Positions 1 through 8,345 of a DNA stretch of 64,000 nucleotides are shown here, one piece after another. The stretch covers positions 24,164 to 88,163 of the forward strand of contig DATDPU010000128.1 of the NCBI GenBank assembly GCA_035292585.1, read 5' to 3'. The notes beneath the pieces were generated by a model. That model ran no database searches. It was not told the DNA's origin and saw only the letters and a program-made list of their open reading frames with translations. A program made the translations under genes and the position numbers. Numbering within the stretch: the first letter of the stretch is position 1; each line of letters opens with the position of its first letter. This DNA is from DASSFZ01 sp035292585 (GTDB taxonomy: Bacteria; Chloroflexota; Anaerolineae; Fen-1058).

Positions 1-1084
1 CCTGCGCGATCGCGCCGGTTCCCACGCCGAGGAAGATCGCCGCGGCCAGGTCGCTGTAGATGAAGCCGCCGATCCAGGCCCCGGCGATTGCGGGCGCGCC
101 GGCGATCAACGCAAGCCACAGGAATGTCTTCAGCTTCGGTTGATCCTCGGCTACGGGTGCGGCGATGCCGATGCCCTCGGTGATGTTGTGCAGCGTGAAG
201 CCGACGACCAGGAATGCGCCGAGCGCAGCCTCACCCGCGGCATACGCCGCGCCGATCGCCAGACCTTCGGCCAGGTTGTGCAGCCCGATCCCGATCGCCA
301 ACAGATACGACAGGTTCAGCCGGCCCGTTACCTCATCGCGACTCGCGCCGCGCCGCGAGCTGACGACCTGGATGAGCAGATAAGCCAGGATCGCACCCGC
401 ACCGAATAGGATCAACCCGTTGAAAGCGCCCGGCACTCGCCCCGCGACTTCCAGCCCTTCGCTCGCCGTATCGATCAGCAGGAAGGCCAGCAGGCCGATC
501 GTCAACGCGAGGATCGCATCCATCGCGCGGCGTTTCAGCCCGCGCATAAAGGGATGCCACATCAAACCCAACCCAACCGGAATCACGCCGACGTAAATAC
601 CGATCAAGGCGAAGTTCAGAACCGTGTTCAGATTCGCCGCAGGCGTCTCAAGCGCCAAGGGTATTTCGGCCTCGAACAGCGTGCCGCTAGAGGTAACCAG
701 CACGATCCTGTGTGCTTCGGCCTGCACCCAGGGGTAGGGGATGCGGATCGTCGCCGTACCAAAGCGTTGAATCTCGCTCGCCGGTTCGATCTGGAAATTC
801 CAGTACGCATCGTCGACGAGCACCTGGGCGACCGTCACGGGATCGGGGCCGGAGTTGATGATATTCAGTACGATCAAATCAGGCTCAGGCAGCGTTACAT
901 TCTGGATCGAGAGCTCTTCGATTGGCGGCAAGCCCTCCGGCGTCTGGATGCCCGCGCCGGTCGACAGGAACAACGCGACGACCCCGGCCAGCAATACGAG
1001 CGGCAACAGCGCCCATAGCCACCGGGTTCCGCGATGGACGCCGGTCTCGGCCGTGACCTTCACGGGAAGTGTGTTCTCATTCAT
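1..1084 (-). CDS. ZIP-family metal transporter with extracytoplasmic N-terminal domain (partial)
   Basis: Divalent-metal permease of the ZIP (ZupT/SLC39) family in the cytoplasmic membrane, cut by the left window edge; 361 residues are visible. A membrane anchor (about residues 22-42) is followed by a beta-rich, probably extracytoplasmic segment (about 45-150) and then the ZIP helices. The two metal-site helices are clear: HNLAEGLAIG (269-278) and HNITEGIGIA (299-308), with the H-N-x-x-E-G pattern of the family. The start ATG overlaps the stop of the multicopper oxidase gene by ATGA, which implies translational coupling. The extra N-terminal domain is unusual for plain ZIP proteins. It may dock the oxidase or a metal, but this is inference. 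The metal could be iron, zinc or copper; context favours iron or copper. Confidence 0.85.
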   Translation of the reverse strand, partial: MNENTLPVKVTAETGVHRGTRWLWALLPLVLLAGVVALFLSTGAGIQTPEGLPPIEELSIQNVTLPEPDLIVLNIINSGPDPVTVAQVLVDDAYWNFQIEPASEIQRFGTATIRIPYPWVQAEAHRIVLVTSSGTLFEAEIPLALETPAANLNTVLNFALIGIYVGVIPVGLGLMWHPFMRGLKRRAMDAILALTIGLLAFLLIDTASEGLEVAGRVPGAFNGLILFGAGAILAYLLIQVVSSRRGASRDEVTGRLNLSYLLAIGIGLHNLAEGLAIGAAYAAGEAALGAFLVVGFTLHNITEGIGIAAPVAEDQPKLKTFLWLALIAGAPAIAGAWIGGFIYSDLAAAIFLGVGTGAIAQ

Positions 1085-2094
1085 TCTGTCACCTCAAAAA
1101 AGCCCAGCCAACCCAGCTCGGCAAATTCGCTCACATGCGCATGGAACATGTATTGGCCCGGCCACTTGAAGCGCGTCTCCAGGATCGCGCGTTCGCCCTG
1201 ACCCAGGATAAGCGTGTCGGTGTATTCGCTCGTCTCCAGCCGCGTGCCGGTGCGATACACGTCGAACAAGTTGGCGTGGAGATGGAACGAGTTGATTAGA
1301 TCGAACTCGACGATGTTGACGACGTAGATCCGAACCAGCTCGCCGGCCTTGACCTGGATCGGATGGCGCAAGTAGTGAAAGCCGACGGTGTTGACCGCGT
1401 ACACTTCGTTGCCGCCGTCGAAGTTCGTGTCGAAGGCGTTCATCATCATGAACAGCTCGCGCGCCGGCGGCCGGCCTGCCTTCGGATCGATGAGGAAGCC
1501 GCCATACAAGCCTTTGTGGATGTGACGTTTGAGCGGCAACGTGTGGCAGTGATACAGGTGCAGCCCGAACGGCTCGGCGTCGAACTCGTAAGTGAACTCG
1601 CCGCCGACCGGAACCGGTTGCAGCCCATCCATGCCCGATGGATGGATACCGTGAAAGTGGATCGAGTGCGGGTGCGACGTGCCGTTGACGAAGTGCACCC
1701 GAATCCGATCGCCCTCGGTGCAGCGAATCGTCGGGCCAGGCACGCGACCGTTATACGTCCACGCCGGGAAATACACGCCGGGCGCGATCTCGATCTCTTT
1801 TTCGCCCGCGAAGACCTCGTACTCGCGCAGCGTCCGGCCATCGGGCAGCGTGTTGACCTTGCCGGTATCCCAGTCGTCGAGCATCGTCGTGGGGTCGAAC
1901 CCGTTGGCGTTGTTCGGATCGACATCGCCCATCATCACGTTGCCGGCGTGTCCCTCGCCGTGGTCGAAATAGGGATTGGTCGGCGGCTGCGGTTCTTGTT
2001 GCGCGCGAGTCGCCGCCAGCGAGGCCAGCCCTGCCGCCCCCAGCATGCTGGCCGTGCTGGCTTTAAGAAAGTTCCTTCTCGATACGTCTGACAT
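1081..2094 (-). CDS. Tat-exported two-domain multicopper oxidase
   Basis: Secreted cupredoxin-type oxidase, 337 residues. A twin-arginine signal (SRRNFLKAS, residues 5-13, then a hydrophobic run ending near A31) predicts Tat export of the folded copper protein. Domain 1 carries HPHSIHFHG (141-149) and LYHCHT (180-185) with H191/H193, giving type 1 and trinuclear ligands. Domain 2 carries HLH (271-273) and HAH (318-320), where the usual HCH cysteine is alanine (A319). The only type 1 site therefore appears to be in domain 1, as in type C two-domain oxidases. A good Shine-Dalgarno (GGAAGGAG) precedes the ATG. The gene overlaps the ZIP gene by ATGA, so a metal-oxidase role (ferroxidase or cuprous oxidase) coupled to transport is plausible. 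A NirK-like nitrite reductase is the main alternative. Confidence 0.85.
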   Translation of the reverse strand: MSDVSRRNFLKASTASMLGAAGLASLAATRAQQEPQPPTNPYFDHGEGHAGNVMMGDVDPNNANGFDPTTMLDDWDTGKVNTLPDGRTLREYEVFAGEKEIEIAPGVYFPAWTYNGRVPGPTIRCTEGDRIRVHFVNGTSHPHSIHFHGIHPSGMDGLQPVPVGGEFTYEFDAEPFGLHLYHCHTLPLKRHIHKGLYGGFLIDPKAGRPPARELFMMMNAFDTNFDGGNEVYAVNTVGFHYLRHPIQVKAGELVRIYVVNIVEFDLINSFHLHANLFDVYRTGTRLETSEYTDTLILGQGERAILETRFKWPGQYMFHAHVSEFAELGWLGFFEVTE

Positions 2095-2117
2095 ACAGTT
2101 TCACTCCTTCCTTTGGC

Positions 2118-2186
2118 TACCTCACCCGCCCCCTCCTTCACCCTCCCCCGTTTAACGGGGGAGGGAAGGGGTGGGGGTCGGTGAGG
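2118..2186. repeat. Palindromic C/G-rich spacer repeat, family H
   Basis: An imperfect inverted repeat between the ATPase and oxidase genes: a CTCACC...CCCTCCCCCG arm and a CGGGGGAGGG...GGTGAG arm around a TTTAA centre. Similar elements occur at 32850-32910 and 58330-58420, and inside a gene at 49727-49768. It could form a strong hairpin and separate the metal operon into two transcript segments. Confidence 0.75.
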
Positions 2187-4394
2187 TTATTTCACTCTCA
2201 ACAACTTGCTCGAATTCAAAAACACTGCGACATCCGGCAGCGATTGTGCAGCGGCGGCCAGGATCGGCGTGAGGATGCCGATCGCGGCGAGCGTGACGCC
2301 GGCGATGTTGAACAGCACGCCGAACCCGATGTTCTGCCGAATCGTCCCGAACGTCCGCCGCGCGATCTTCACCGCGAGCGGCAGCGCCATCCAATCGTCG
2401 CGCATCAACGCGATGTCGGCGGCCTCGATCGCCAAATCGGTTCCGGCCGCGCCCATCGCGATGCCGACGTCGGCCTGCGCCAATGCCGGCGCATCGTTGA
2501 TGCCGTCGCCGACCATCGCCACGATGTGACCCTGCGCCTGTAGCTCGCGCACGAAGGCGATCTTATCTTCCGGCAACATCGCGCCGTGCGCCTCTATCCC
2601 CAATCCCTTCCCAATGGCTTCAACTGTCTGCCGGTTGTCGCCTGACAACAGCACCATCCGCTTGATGCCCAACCGCCGCAGCTGATCGAGCGCCGCCGGA
2701 ACTTCGTCGCGCAGCGTGTCCGCTACCGCAATCAGCCCCATCAACGTGTAGGAGGCATCTCTAGATGCCGACACTGCTGATGACGCAGAGGGCGAGAGTC
2801 GGCGACGTGAGTCGCCTCTCACACTCGCCACTCCCATCACCGTCTTGCCTTCGCGTTCGAACTGCGCCGTCGCCCGGTCTGCCGTCTCGCCGAACGCGAC
2901 ACCTTGTTCGTTCAACCAGCGTCGTGAGCCGAGCAGGATCGTGTGGCCGTTCACGCGGGCCGACACACCGCCGCCCACTGTCATCTCGAACGACTCCGGC
3001 TCGGGTGCGTGTACGCCCAGCCGCCGCGCTTCGCGCAAGATCGCCTCGGCTAGCGGGTGCTCGCTGCGTTTCTCGGCGCTGGCAGCCAACTGTAGAATTT
3101 CAGATTTGCGATTTGCGATTTCGGATTCAGCAATCCGCAATCCAAAATCCGCAATCACATCCGTCACCATCGGCTTGCCCAGCGTCAGCGTCCCGGTTTT
3201 GTCCATCACCAACACGTCGGCGCGCGCCAGGGCTTCGAGGTACAGCCCGCCTTTGATCAGAATCCCGCGCCGCGCGGCTGCGCCGACACTCGCCGTGACG
3301 GCCAGCGGCGTCGCCAGCGCGACCGCGCACGGGCAGGCCACCACCAGCACGGCGATGCCCGTTTGAAGGTTGCCGGCGATCACCGACGTGATCGCGGCAA
3401 CAATCAGAATGATCGGGAGGAACAGCGTGCTGTAACGATCGGCGAACTTCTGGACCGGCGCTTTCGATGCTTCGGCTTCCTCGACAGTTTTAGCGATCCG
3501 CCCTAGGAGTGTCTCTGGCCCGACGCGCGTCACGTTGACCGTCAGCGCGCCGCGCTGGTTCAGCGTGCCCGCGAAGACCGCATCGCCAGCGCGTTTCTCG
3601 ATCGGCATCGACTCGCCGGTGATCGGCGCTTGGTCGACCGCGCTGTAACCATCGAGCACCTCGCCGTCGGCGGCGATGCGCTCGCCGGGCCGGACAAGGA
3701 GCCTATCGCCAACGCGCAGCTCGCGCGCGGGTATCTCAACTTCCAAGCCAGCGCGCTGCACACGGGCGACTTCGGGCGCAAGCCGCACCAGCGCCTTGAT
3801 CGCGTGTCGGGCGCGCGTGGTGGTGAACGATTCGAGCGCGTGCGCGACGCGCATGAAGAACACGATCAACATCGCGGCGACGAACTCACCCAACGCCAGC
3901 GCGGCCAGGATCGCCATGCTCATCAACAGATCGGCCGTGATTTGTCGCTGGCGCAATCCACCGAGCGCCCGCCGGGCGATGGGCCAGCCGCCGCCGAGCG
4001 TGGCCAGCAGCGCGAGCGGCCGGGGCAGGATCGCAGTGCCCTGCATGCCTTCGAGGATCAGCTCGATCAGCGCGAACAACGACAGGCCGGCCAGGAAGAA
4101 CACAGGCAGCCAGGGCAACCATCGATTGGTTGGTGGGTTAGTTGGTTGGCTGGTTGGTTCGTTGGCTTCTCGAACCTCGGCGGTATAACCTGTCGCGTTC
4201 ACGGCGTTCACGATCGCCTGCGGGGCCACGGCGGTTGGATCGTAGGTGACCTTGCCGCGCTCGGCGGTCAGGAACACCTGGGCTGAGGTAACACCCGGCA
4301 ATCCATTCAATGCGGTTTCGACCGTGCGCACACAGTCGGCGCAGTCCATGCCGCGAATATTCAGTTCGAGTGAAGTATTCTCTGTCGGTTTCAT
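2187..4394 (-). CDS. Heavy-metal P1B-type ATPase with in-frame repeat insertions
   Basis: Metal-transporting P-type ATPase, 735 residues. In order: an HMA metal-binding domain with GMDCADC (15-21), transmembrane helices from about 92, TGES actuator motif (259-262), CPC translocation motif (354-356), DKTGT phosphorylation site (398-402), SEHP (444-447) and GDGIND (629-634). The last helix reads QSLPDVAVFLNSSK rather than the classic Cu(I) or Zn/Cd signature, so I do not assign the metal. Three stretches look foreign: Pro/Thr-rich 77-91, 415-433 and Ser/Arg-rich 525-549. Each is encoded by a short repeat family found elsewhere in the window. All keep the frame and lie outside catalytic motifs, so the enzyme may still work. 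The start overlaps the upstream methyltransferase-like gene by ATGA. Confidence 0.92.
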   Translation of the reverse strand: MKPTENTSLELNIRGMDCADCVRTVETALNGLPGVTSAQVFLTAERGKVTYDPTAVAPQAIVNAVNATGYTAEVREANEPTSQPTNPPTNRWLPWLPVFFLAGLSLFALIELILEGMQGTAILPRPLALLATLGGGWPIARRALGGLRQRQITADLLMSMAILAALALGEFVAAMLIVFFMRVAHALESFTTTRARHAIKALVRLAPEVARVQRAGLEVEIPARELRVGDRLLVRPGERIAADGEVLDGYSAVDQAPITGESMPIEKRAGDAVFAGTLNQRGALTVNVTRVGPETLLGRIAKTVEEAEASKAPVQKFADRYSTLFLPIILIVAAITSVIAGNLQTGIAVLVVACPCAVALATPLAVTASVGAAARRGILIKGGLYLEALARADVLVMDKTGTLTLGKPMVTDVIADFGLRIAESEIANRKSEILQLAASAEKRSEHPLAEAILREARRLGVHAPEPESFEMTVGGGVSARVNGHTILLGSRRWLNEQGVAFGETADRATAQFEREGKTVMGVASVRGDSRRRLSPSASSAVSASRDASYTLMGLIAVADTLRDEVPAALDQLRRLGIKRMVLLSGDNRQTVEAIGKGLGIEAHGAMLPEDKIAFVRELQAQGHIVAMVGDGINDAPALAQADVGIAMGAAGTDLAIEAADIALMRDDWMALPLAVKIARRTFGTIRQNIGFGVLFNIAGVTLAAIGILTPILAAAAQSLPDVAVFLNSSKLLRVK
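2746..2828. repeat. Family G repeat inside the P-type ATPase gene
   Basis: TGTAGGAGGCATCTCTAGATGCC followed by GGCGACGTGAGTCGCC-type dyads. It encodes the Ser/Arg-rich residues 525-549 of the ATPase without breaking the frame. Related sequence lies at 30410-30503 (inside an SDR gene) and 60541-60655 (intergenic). Confidence 0.7.
3095..3156. repeat. Family F repeat inside the P-type ATPase gene
   Basis: A/T-rich run made of GATTTGCGATT, GGATTCAGCAATCCG and CAATCCAAAATCCGC units, unlike the GC-rich flanks. It encodes residues of about 415-433 (FGLRIAESEIANRKSEI), which interrupt an otherwise ordinary segment before the SEHP motif. Confidence 0.7.
4126..4178. repeat. Family E TTGGTTGG-type repeat inside the P-type ATPase gene
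   Basis: Tandem TTGGTTGG/GTTAGTTGG units. Read on the minus strand they encode the Pro/Thr/Asn-rich residues 77-91 between the HMA domain and the first helix. The same unit recurs in frame in the lytic transglycosylase gene (26198-26265). Confidence 0.75.
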
Positions 4395-4999
4395 GATGTC
4401 GGGCGAGTCAGCCGGGGCAGGAAGCGCCCGGTCTGCTGCATGTACGCGCGATACTCGTTGCCGAAGTGCTCGATTAACTTCGCCTCTTCGATCGGCGTGC
4501 GGATCACCAGCAATGGGAAGGCTATGCCCATGGTCGCCAGGAGCAGCCCGTTGGCTGCCATCAGGCCGATGCCGACAAACAACAGGGAGCCGAACGAGTA
4601 GAGCGGATGTCGAATCCAGCGATACGGGCCGTGCATCACGAGCGTATGCCTCTGGCGAATGGCGACGGTGTCGGTCACATTGTGGCCGAGGCTGTGGAAC
4701 ATCCAGAATACGAGCGGGAGCGCCGTGAGGCTGAAGCCGGCTCCCAGCCAGCGCAGTTCAAGGGGCAACGCCAGCGCGGCCCACGCGACCCAGGCCGGGT
4801 TAATCAGGTACGTCAGCAACGACAACCAAACCGACAGCCCGGCCAATCTCAGCAACACGAGCAGGGGTACGCCTTCTTCACGGCGAGAGATGCGCTCACT
4901 GGAAGCGCGGTTGGCCTTGCGGCGGTAGTGAATCGAGATCGCCAGGCTCACGACAACCACTACGAAAATAATCAATCGGAAAACCGTATCCTGTGTCAT
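4391..4999 (-). CDS. Isoprenylcysteine carboxyl methyltransferase-like membrane protein
   Basis: Integral membrane protein of the ICMT/PEMT methyltransferase superfamily, about 202 residues, with four to five hydrophobic helices. The family signature is visible near the C-terminus: HGPYRWIRHPLY, then RTPIEEAKLIEHFGNEYRAY, which together form the SAM-binding site in this fold. The start at 4999 is preferred because AAGGAAAC lies at good spacing upstream; an upstream ATG at 5020 has none. The stop overlaps the ATPase start (ATGA), so the two are translationally coupled. Bacterial members seldom have known substrates; a lipid or membrane-protein methylation role linked to the metal pump is only a guess. 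Confidence 0.85.
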   Translation of the reverse strand: MTQDTVFRLIIFVVVVVSLAISIHYRRKANRASSERISRREEGVPLLVLLRLAGLSVWLSLLTYLINPAWVAWAALALPLELRWLGAGFSLTALPLVFWMFHSLGHNVTDTVAIRQRHTLVMHGPYRWIRHPLYSFGSLLFVGIGLMAANGLLLATMGIAFPLLVIRTPIEEAKLIEHFGNEYRAYMQQTGRFLPRLTRPTS

Positions 5000-5024
5000 A
5001 GTTGTTTCCTTGACCTGCAAATTG

Positions 5025-6458
5025 CTAACCGGCTCCGCCGAGCAAGCGCCACACCTGCGCCACGAAGAAGGTCAGCGAGAAGCCGATCCCCAACGGGAGC
5101 AGAGCCGCGGCGGCCGTCCATTTCAGACTGCCGGTCTCCTTGTAAATCGTCACCAGCGTGGTGCTGCACGGGTTGTGGATCAGGCTGAACAGCATCAGGT
5201 TGACAGCGGTCAGCAACGTCCAGCCACCGGCTTGCAGCAGCGCCAGCGTGCCGGCATTGTCCAGTGTGAACATCACGCCGGCCCCGGCGCCGGCGCCGCT
5301 CATCCGCGTCACTAACACGGTCAGCATCAAGACAGTGGGGATCACGATCTCGTTGGCCGGGATAGCGACGAGGTACGCGACGAGGATGACGCCGTTCAAG
5401 CCGATCAGCACGCCGATCGGGTTGAGCAGGTTGATCAGGTGCTCGGCGAGGCTGATGTCCCCGATCTGGATGTTGGCGCTGAGCCAGATCACCGCTCCGG
5501 CCGGCATCGCAAAGACGATCGCCCGCCACAACACGTACAGCGTGCGCTCGATGACCGAGGTGTAGATCGTCTGCCAGATGCGCGGCGGCCGATAGGGCGG
5601 CAGCTCCAGGCTGAAGGTCGAGACTTGGCCTTTCAGGATGGTGCGGGAGAGCGCCCGCGATGTGACAAAGGTGAGGACGACGCCCAGCACGGCGATGCCT
5701 ACCACCGCCAGCGCCGCGATCAGCCCGCCCATGCTCGCCGGTAACAACGCGCCGATGAAGATCGTGGCGATCAGGATTTGCGTCGGCCAACGCCCGTTGC
5801 ACAGCGCGAAGTTGTTGGTGAGGATAGCAAGCAGCCGCTCGCGCGGGCTGTCGATGATGCGCGTGGCGATGACGCCCGCCGCGTTGCAGCCGAACCCCAT
5901 CATCATGCTCAACGCCTGTTTGCCGTGCGCCCCGGCTTTCTTGAACAGGTTATCCAGGTTGAAGGCCACGCGCGGCAGGTAGCCGAAGTCTTCCAGCAGC
6001 GTGAACAGCGGGAAGAAGATCGCCATCGGCGGCAGCATCACGCTGATCACCCAGGCCGTCGCCAGATACATCCCATCGATCAGCAGGCCGCTCAACCACC
6101 AGGGCAGGCCAATGCTGGCGGCTCCTTCGCGCAACGCCGGATAGAGGGTGTCGATCAGCAGCGAGGACAACCATCTCGATGGAGTGTTCGCTCCACTGAT
6201 CGTGAGCCAGAACACGACCGCGAGCAGGAGGATCATCATCGGGAAGCCCCACACCCGGCTGGTCACGATGCGGTCGATGGCGCGATCGAGATCGAAACGC
6301 GGCTTACGGTCGGGGCGGATCAGAGCGCGATCGGCAATGCGCGCGGCATCGGCGTACACGGCTTCCATCAGTTTCTCGTGGAAGTTGCCGATCTCCCAGC
6401 GCAGCGATTGGGCAGTGGCGAGGATGTCGTTGGGCTGGATCGAGTTCGGTGTGTTCAT
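5025..6458 (-). CDS. feoB: FeoB permease half (split FeoB)
   Basis: Membrane part of the ferrous iron transporter FeoB, 477 residues, encoded separately from its GTPase. After a cytosolic N-terminal segment (about 1-65) come two Gate/nucleoside-recognition blocks with the central FeoB signature MGFGCNAAGVIATRIIDSPR followed by RLLAILTNNFALCNGRWP; the cysteines of this block are thought to line the iron path. The C-terminal repeat contains NEIVIPTVLM and SLIHNPCSTTL. Its ATG overlaps the GTPase gene stop by ATGA, so the two halves are probably made together and assemble. FeoB is usually one polypeptide; a split gene is uncommon but each half looks complete. Confidence 0.93.
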   Translation of the reverse strand: MNTPNSIQPNDILATAQSLRWEIGNFHEKLMEAVYADAARIADRALIRPDRKPRFDLDRAIDRIVTSRVWGFPMMILLLAVVFWLTISGANTPSRWLSSLLIDTLYPALREGAASIGLPWWLSGLLIDGMYLATAWVISVMLPPMAIFFPLFTLLEDFGYLPRVAFNLDNLFKKAGAHGKQALSMMMGFGCNAAGVIATRIIDSPRERLLAILTNNFALCNGRWPTQILIATIFIGALLPASMGGLIAALAVVGIAVLGVVLTFVTSRALSRTILKGQVSTFSLELPPYRPPRIWQTIYTSVIERTLYVLWRAIVFAMPAGAVIWLSANIQIGDISLAEHLINLLNPIGVLIGLNGVILVAYLVAIPANEIVIPTVLMLTVLVTRMSGAGAGAGVMFTLDNAGTLALLQAGGWTLLTAVNLMLFSLIHNPCSTTLVTIYKETGSLKWTAAAALLPLGIGFSLTFFVAQVWRLLGGAG

Positions 6459-7294
6459 GCCGCTGCCTCCGGAGCCGGGTTGAGTTCAGCGGATGCGCCG
6501 CCTGTCGACCGCGCTAGTTCACCCAGCTCGCCGGTGCGGACAGCTGCGCTGAGGCGCTCATCGCCGTCGAGCAGGCGCAGCGCCACCCAGCGGGCGTTGG
6601 GCAGTCCCGGAAAGGCCGCTTCGATTTGCTGCGCGAGCGTGGCGATCGCGTGTTTGAGCTCGGGCGGCTCGCTCTGGATGCGATAGGCTCGGCCGGCAAT
6701 GCGCCCTCCGGCCATGTCGCCGATCGTCTTCAACAGAAGGTCGAAGCCTTCGCGGTGGCGCGCCGCCGTCGGCACGACCGGCACACCCAGATCGCGCGCC
6801 AGGCGGCGCTCGTCGAGCTGCAGGTGGTGGCGCTGCGCTTCGTCCATCAGGTTCAGGCACACCACGGCGCGATCGGTGATCTCCAGCACCTGGAGCACCA
6901 GGTTGAGATTGCGCTCCAGGCGCGTGGCGTCGACGACGACGAGCGTGACGTCGGGTTGGCCGAAGAGGATGAAGTCGCGCGCCACTTCCTCGTCGAGGCT
7001 GGTCGCCAGCAGCGAATACGTGCCGGGCAGGTCGACCAGCTTGTAGCGCTTGCCGCCGTACTCGAAGCTGCCTTCGGCGCGCGCCACGGTCTTGCCGGGC
7101 CAGTTGCCCGTGTGCTGGCGCAGTCCGGTGAGCGCGTTGAACACGGTGCTCTTACCGGTGTTGGGATTGCCGGCCAGCGCCACGACGTAATCCCAGTTGT
7201 CCAGGTTGACGCCTAACCGCAGCAAGTTGGAGGTGTGATGCGCCGGGCAGGCTGCGCACGCCGATGGGTTAGGGTGTGGTGATAGAGTCGTCAT
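6455..7294 (-). CDS. feoB: FeoB GTPase half (split FeoB)
   Basis: G-protein domain of FeoB, 279 residues. G1 is GNPNTGKST (42-50), G3 DLPGT (88-92) and G4 NLMD (148-151), followed by the helical GDI-like region (about 190-260). The N-terminus has a short Cys motif, CAAC (13-16), that may bind metal. The protein ends without any transmembrane region and hands over to the permease gene through an ATGA overlap; its own start overlaps the DtxR/FeoA gene the same way. GTP hydrolysis would gate Fe(II) import by the separately encoded permease. Confidence 0.93.
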   Translation of the reverse strand: MTTLSPHPNPSACAACPAHHTSNLLRLGVNLDNWDYVVALAGNPNTGKSTVFNALTGLRQHTGNWPGKTVARAEGSFEYGGKRYKLVDLPGTYSLLATSLDEEVARDFILFGQPDVTLVVVDATRLERNLNLVLQVLEITDRAVVCLNLMDEAQRHHLQLDERRLARDLGVPVVPTAARHREGFDLLLKTIGDMAGGRIAGRAYRIQSEPPELKHAIATLAQQIEAAFPGLPNARWVALRLLDGDERLSAAVRTGELGELARSTGGASAELNPAPEAAA

Positions 7295-8325
7295 GAAGTT
7301 GCCTCTGGTAAGCGCAGGATATGGATGAAGCGAGCCTGCTCTGCGCGCAGCGCGATGAGGGCGTCGCGGATGCGGTAAGCCGTTGGATCGCCGCCCGCGC
7401 TGATCAGTTCAGCTTCGATAATCGTGCCGGGCAAAATGCCCAGGTCCATCATCCGTCGCCGTTCCGGCCCCCGGCAGCGCGGCGAGAGGCGGATGACCCG
7501 GCCTTTCTCGCCCGGCTTCAAAGCGTTGAGCGGCTCGCCCCGATCGGCTTCGGCCGGGGACGCTTGCGCGATCGGCGCGACGGAGATGTTGGCCGCCACG
7601 ATCGGCGCGAGCACGTGCTGGTCGCCGTTGACCCAGAAGCGCACGCGCTGCGGCGTGGTTTCGATCAGACGCACGCACATGCCGGGGTGCAACCCCTCGG
7701 CGACGAGTTGCGCGTACACCATTTCAGGTTCGTCCTCGATGTGGACGATGCGGGCCAGCTGGTTGAGCGCGATCGACGTGAGCGGTTTTCCGACATGCGG
7801 CACCAGCTCGCCGGTAGCCGTCGGGATGGGGTCGCCGTGCGGATCGTGCGTGGGATGCGACAGGCGCGTGTCGAGCGCGTCGGTCTCGTCTCGCGAGAGA
7901 GCGTGTTCGTACTGCTCGGCCAGCGGGTGCCATTCCAATTCGGCGAAGCCGGTGTCCTCGGCCAGGTAGCTTTCCCACAAGCGGTGCGCCCGGATGACGT
8001 GCAGCGCCGCCTCGCGGCCGGCCGGCGTCAATCGAAAGCCGTCGCCGTCCGGTATGACCAGTTCGCGCTTTTCAATATCGTCCACGAGCTCCGCGGCCCG
8101 GTTCACGTTGACCTGCAGCGCGCCCGCCACGCTGTGCAGCGTGGGCCGCTGGCCTTTGAGCTCGGCCTTGTGGATGTGCTTCAAGGCGTCCTCGCTCAGC
8201 ACGCGAATTGACAAGCGGCGCATGCGCCGCCAGCGCGCGACCAGCCCCTGGTCGGGCCAGCCTAGCAACAGGCCCAGGCTGGCAACCAACACACCGATCA
8301 ACAACGCCATCAACGGATCCGGCAT
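7291..8325 (-). CDS. Membrane-anchored DtxR-like/FeoA fusion protein
   Basis: A fusion of about 344 residues. An N-terminal hydrophobic helix (about residues 4-23) is followed by basic residues (RWRRMRR), a winged-helix domain (about 40-110) and a DtxR/MntR dimerisation-like region ending in THDPHGDPIP. The rest is SH3-like FeoA material: one copy near 180-250 and a clear one near the C-terminus (LKPGEKGRVIRLS, RRMMDLGILPGT). FeoA normally binds FeoB and stimulates iron uptake. The ATG at 8325 is chosen because GGGAG lies seven bases upstream; the ATG at 8331 is too close. Whether the winged helix still binds DNA while membrane-tethered is unknown. It overlaps the FeoB GTPase gene by ATGA. 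Confidence 0.85.
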   Translation of the reverse strand: MPDPLMALLIGVLVASLGLLLGWPDQGLVARWRRMRRLSIRVLSEDALKHIHKAELKGQRPTLHSVAGALQVNVNRAAELVDDIEKRELVIPDGDGFRLTPAGREAALHVIRAHRLWESYLAEDTGFAELEWHPLAEQYEHALSRDETDALDTRLSHPTHDPHGDPIPTATGELVPHVGKPLTSIALNQLARIVHIEDEPEMVYAQLVAEGLHPGMCVRLIETTPQRVRFWVNGDQHVLAPIVAANISVAPIAQASPAEADRGEPLNALKPGEKGRVIRLSPRCRGPERRRMMDLGILPGTIIEAELISAGGDPTAYRIRDALIALRAEQARFIHILRLPEATS

Positions 8326-8345
8326 CAGCATTCTCCCGATTGGGG

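Noticed and set aside
2187..4394. Assigning the ATPase as CopA (Cu+) or ZntA (Zn2+)
   Set aside because: The last helix carries neither signature clearly (QSLPDVAVFLNSSK), so only the P1B class is claimed.
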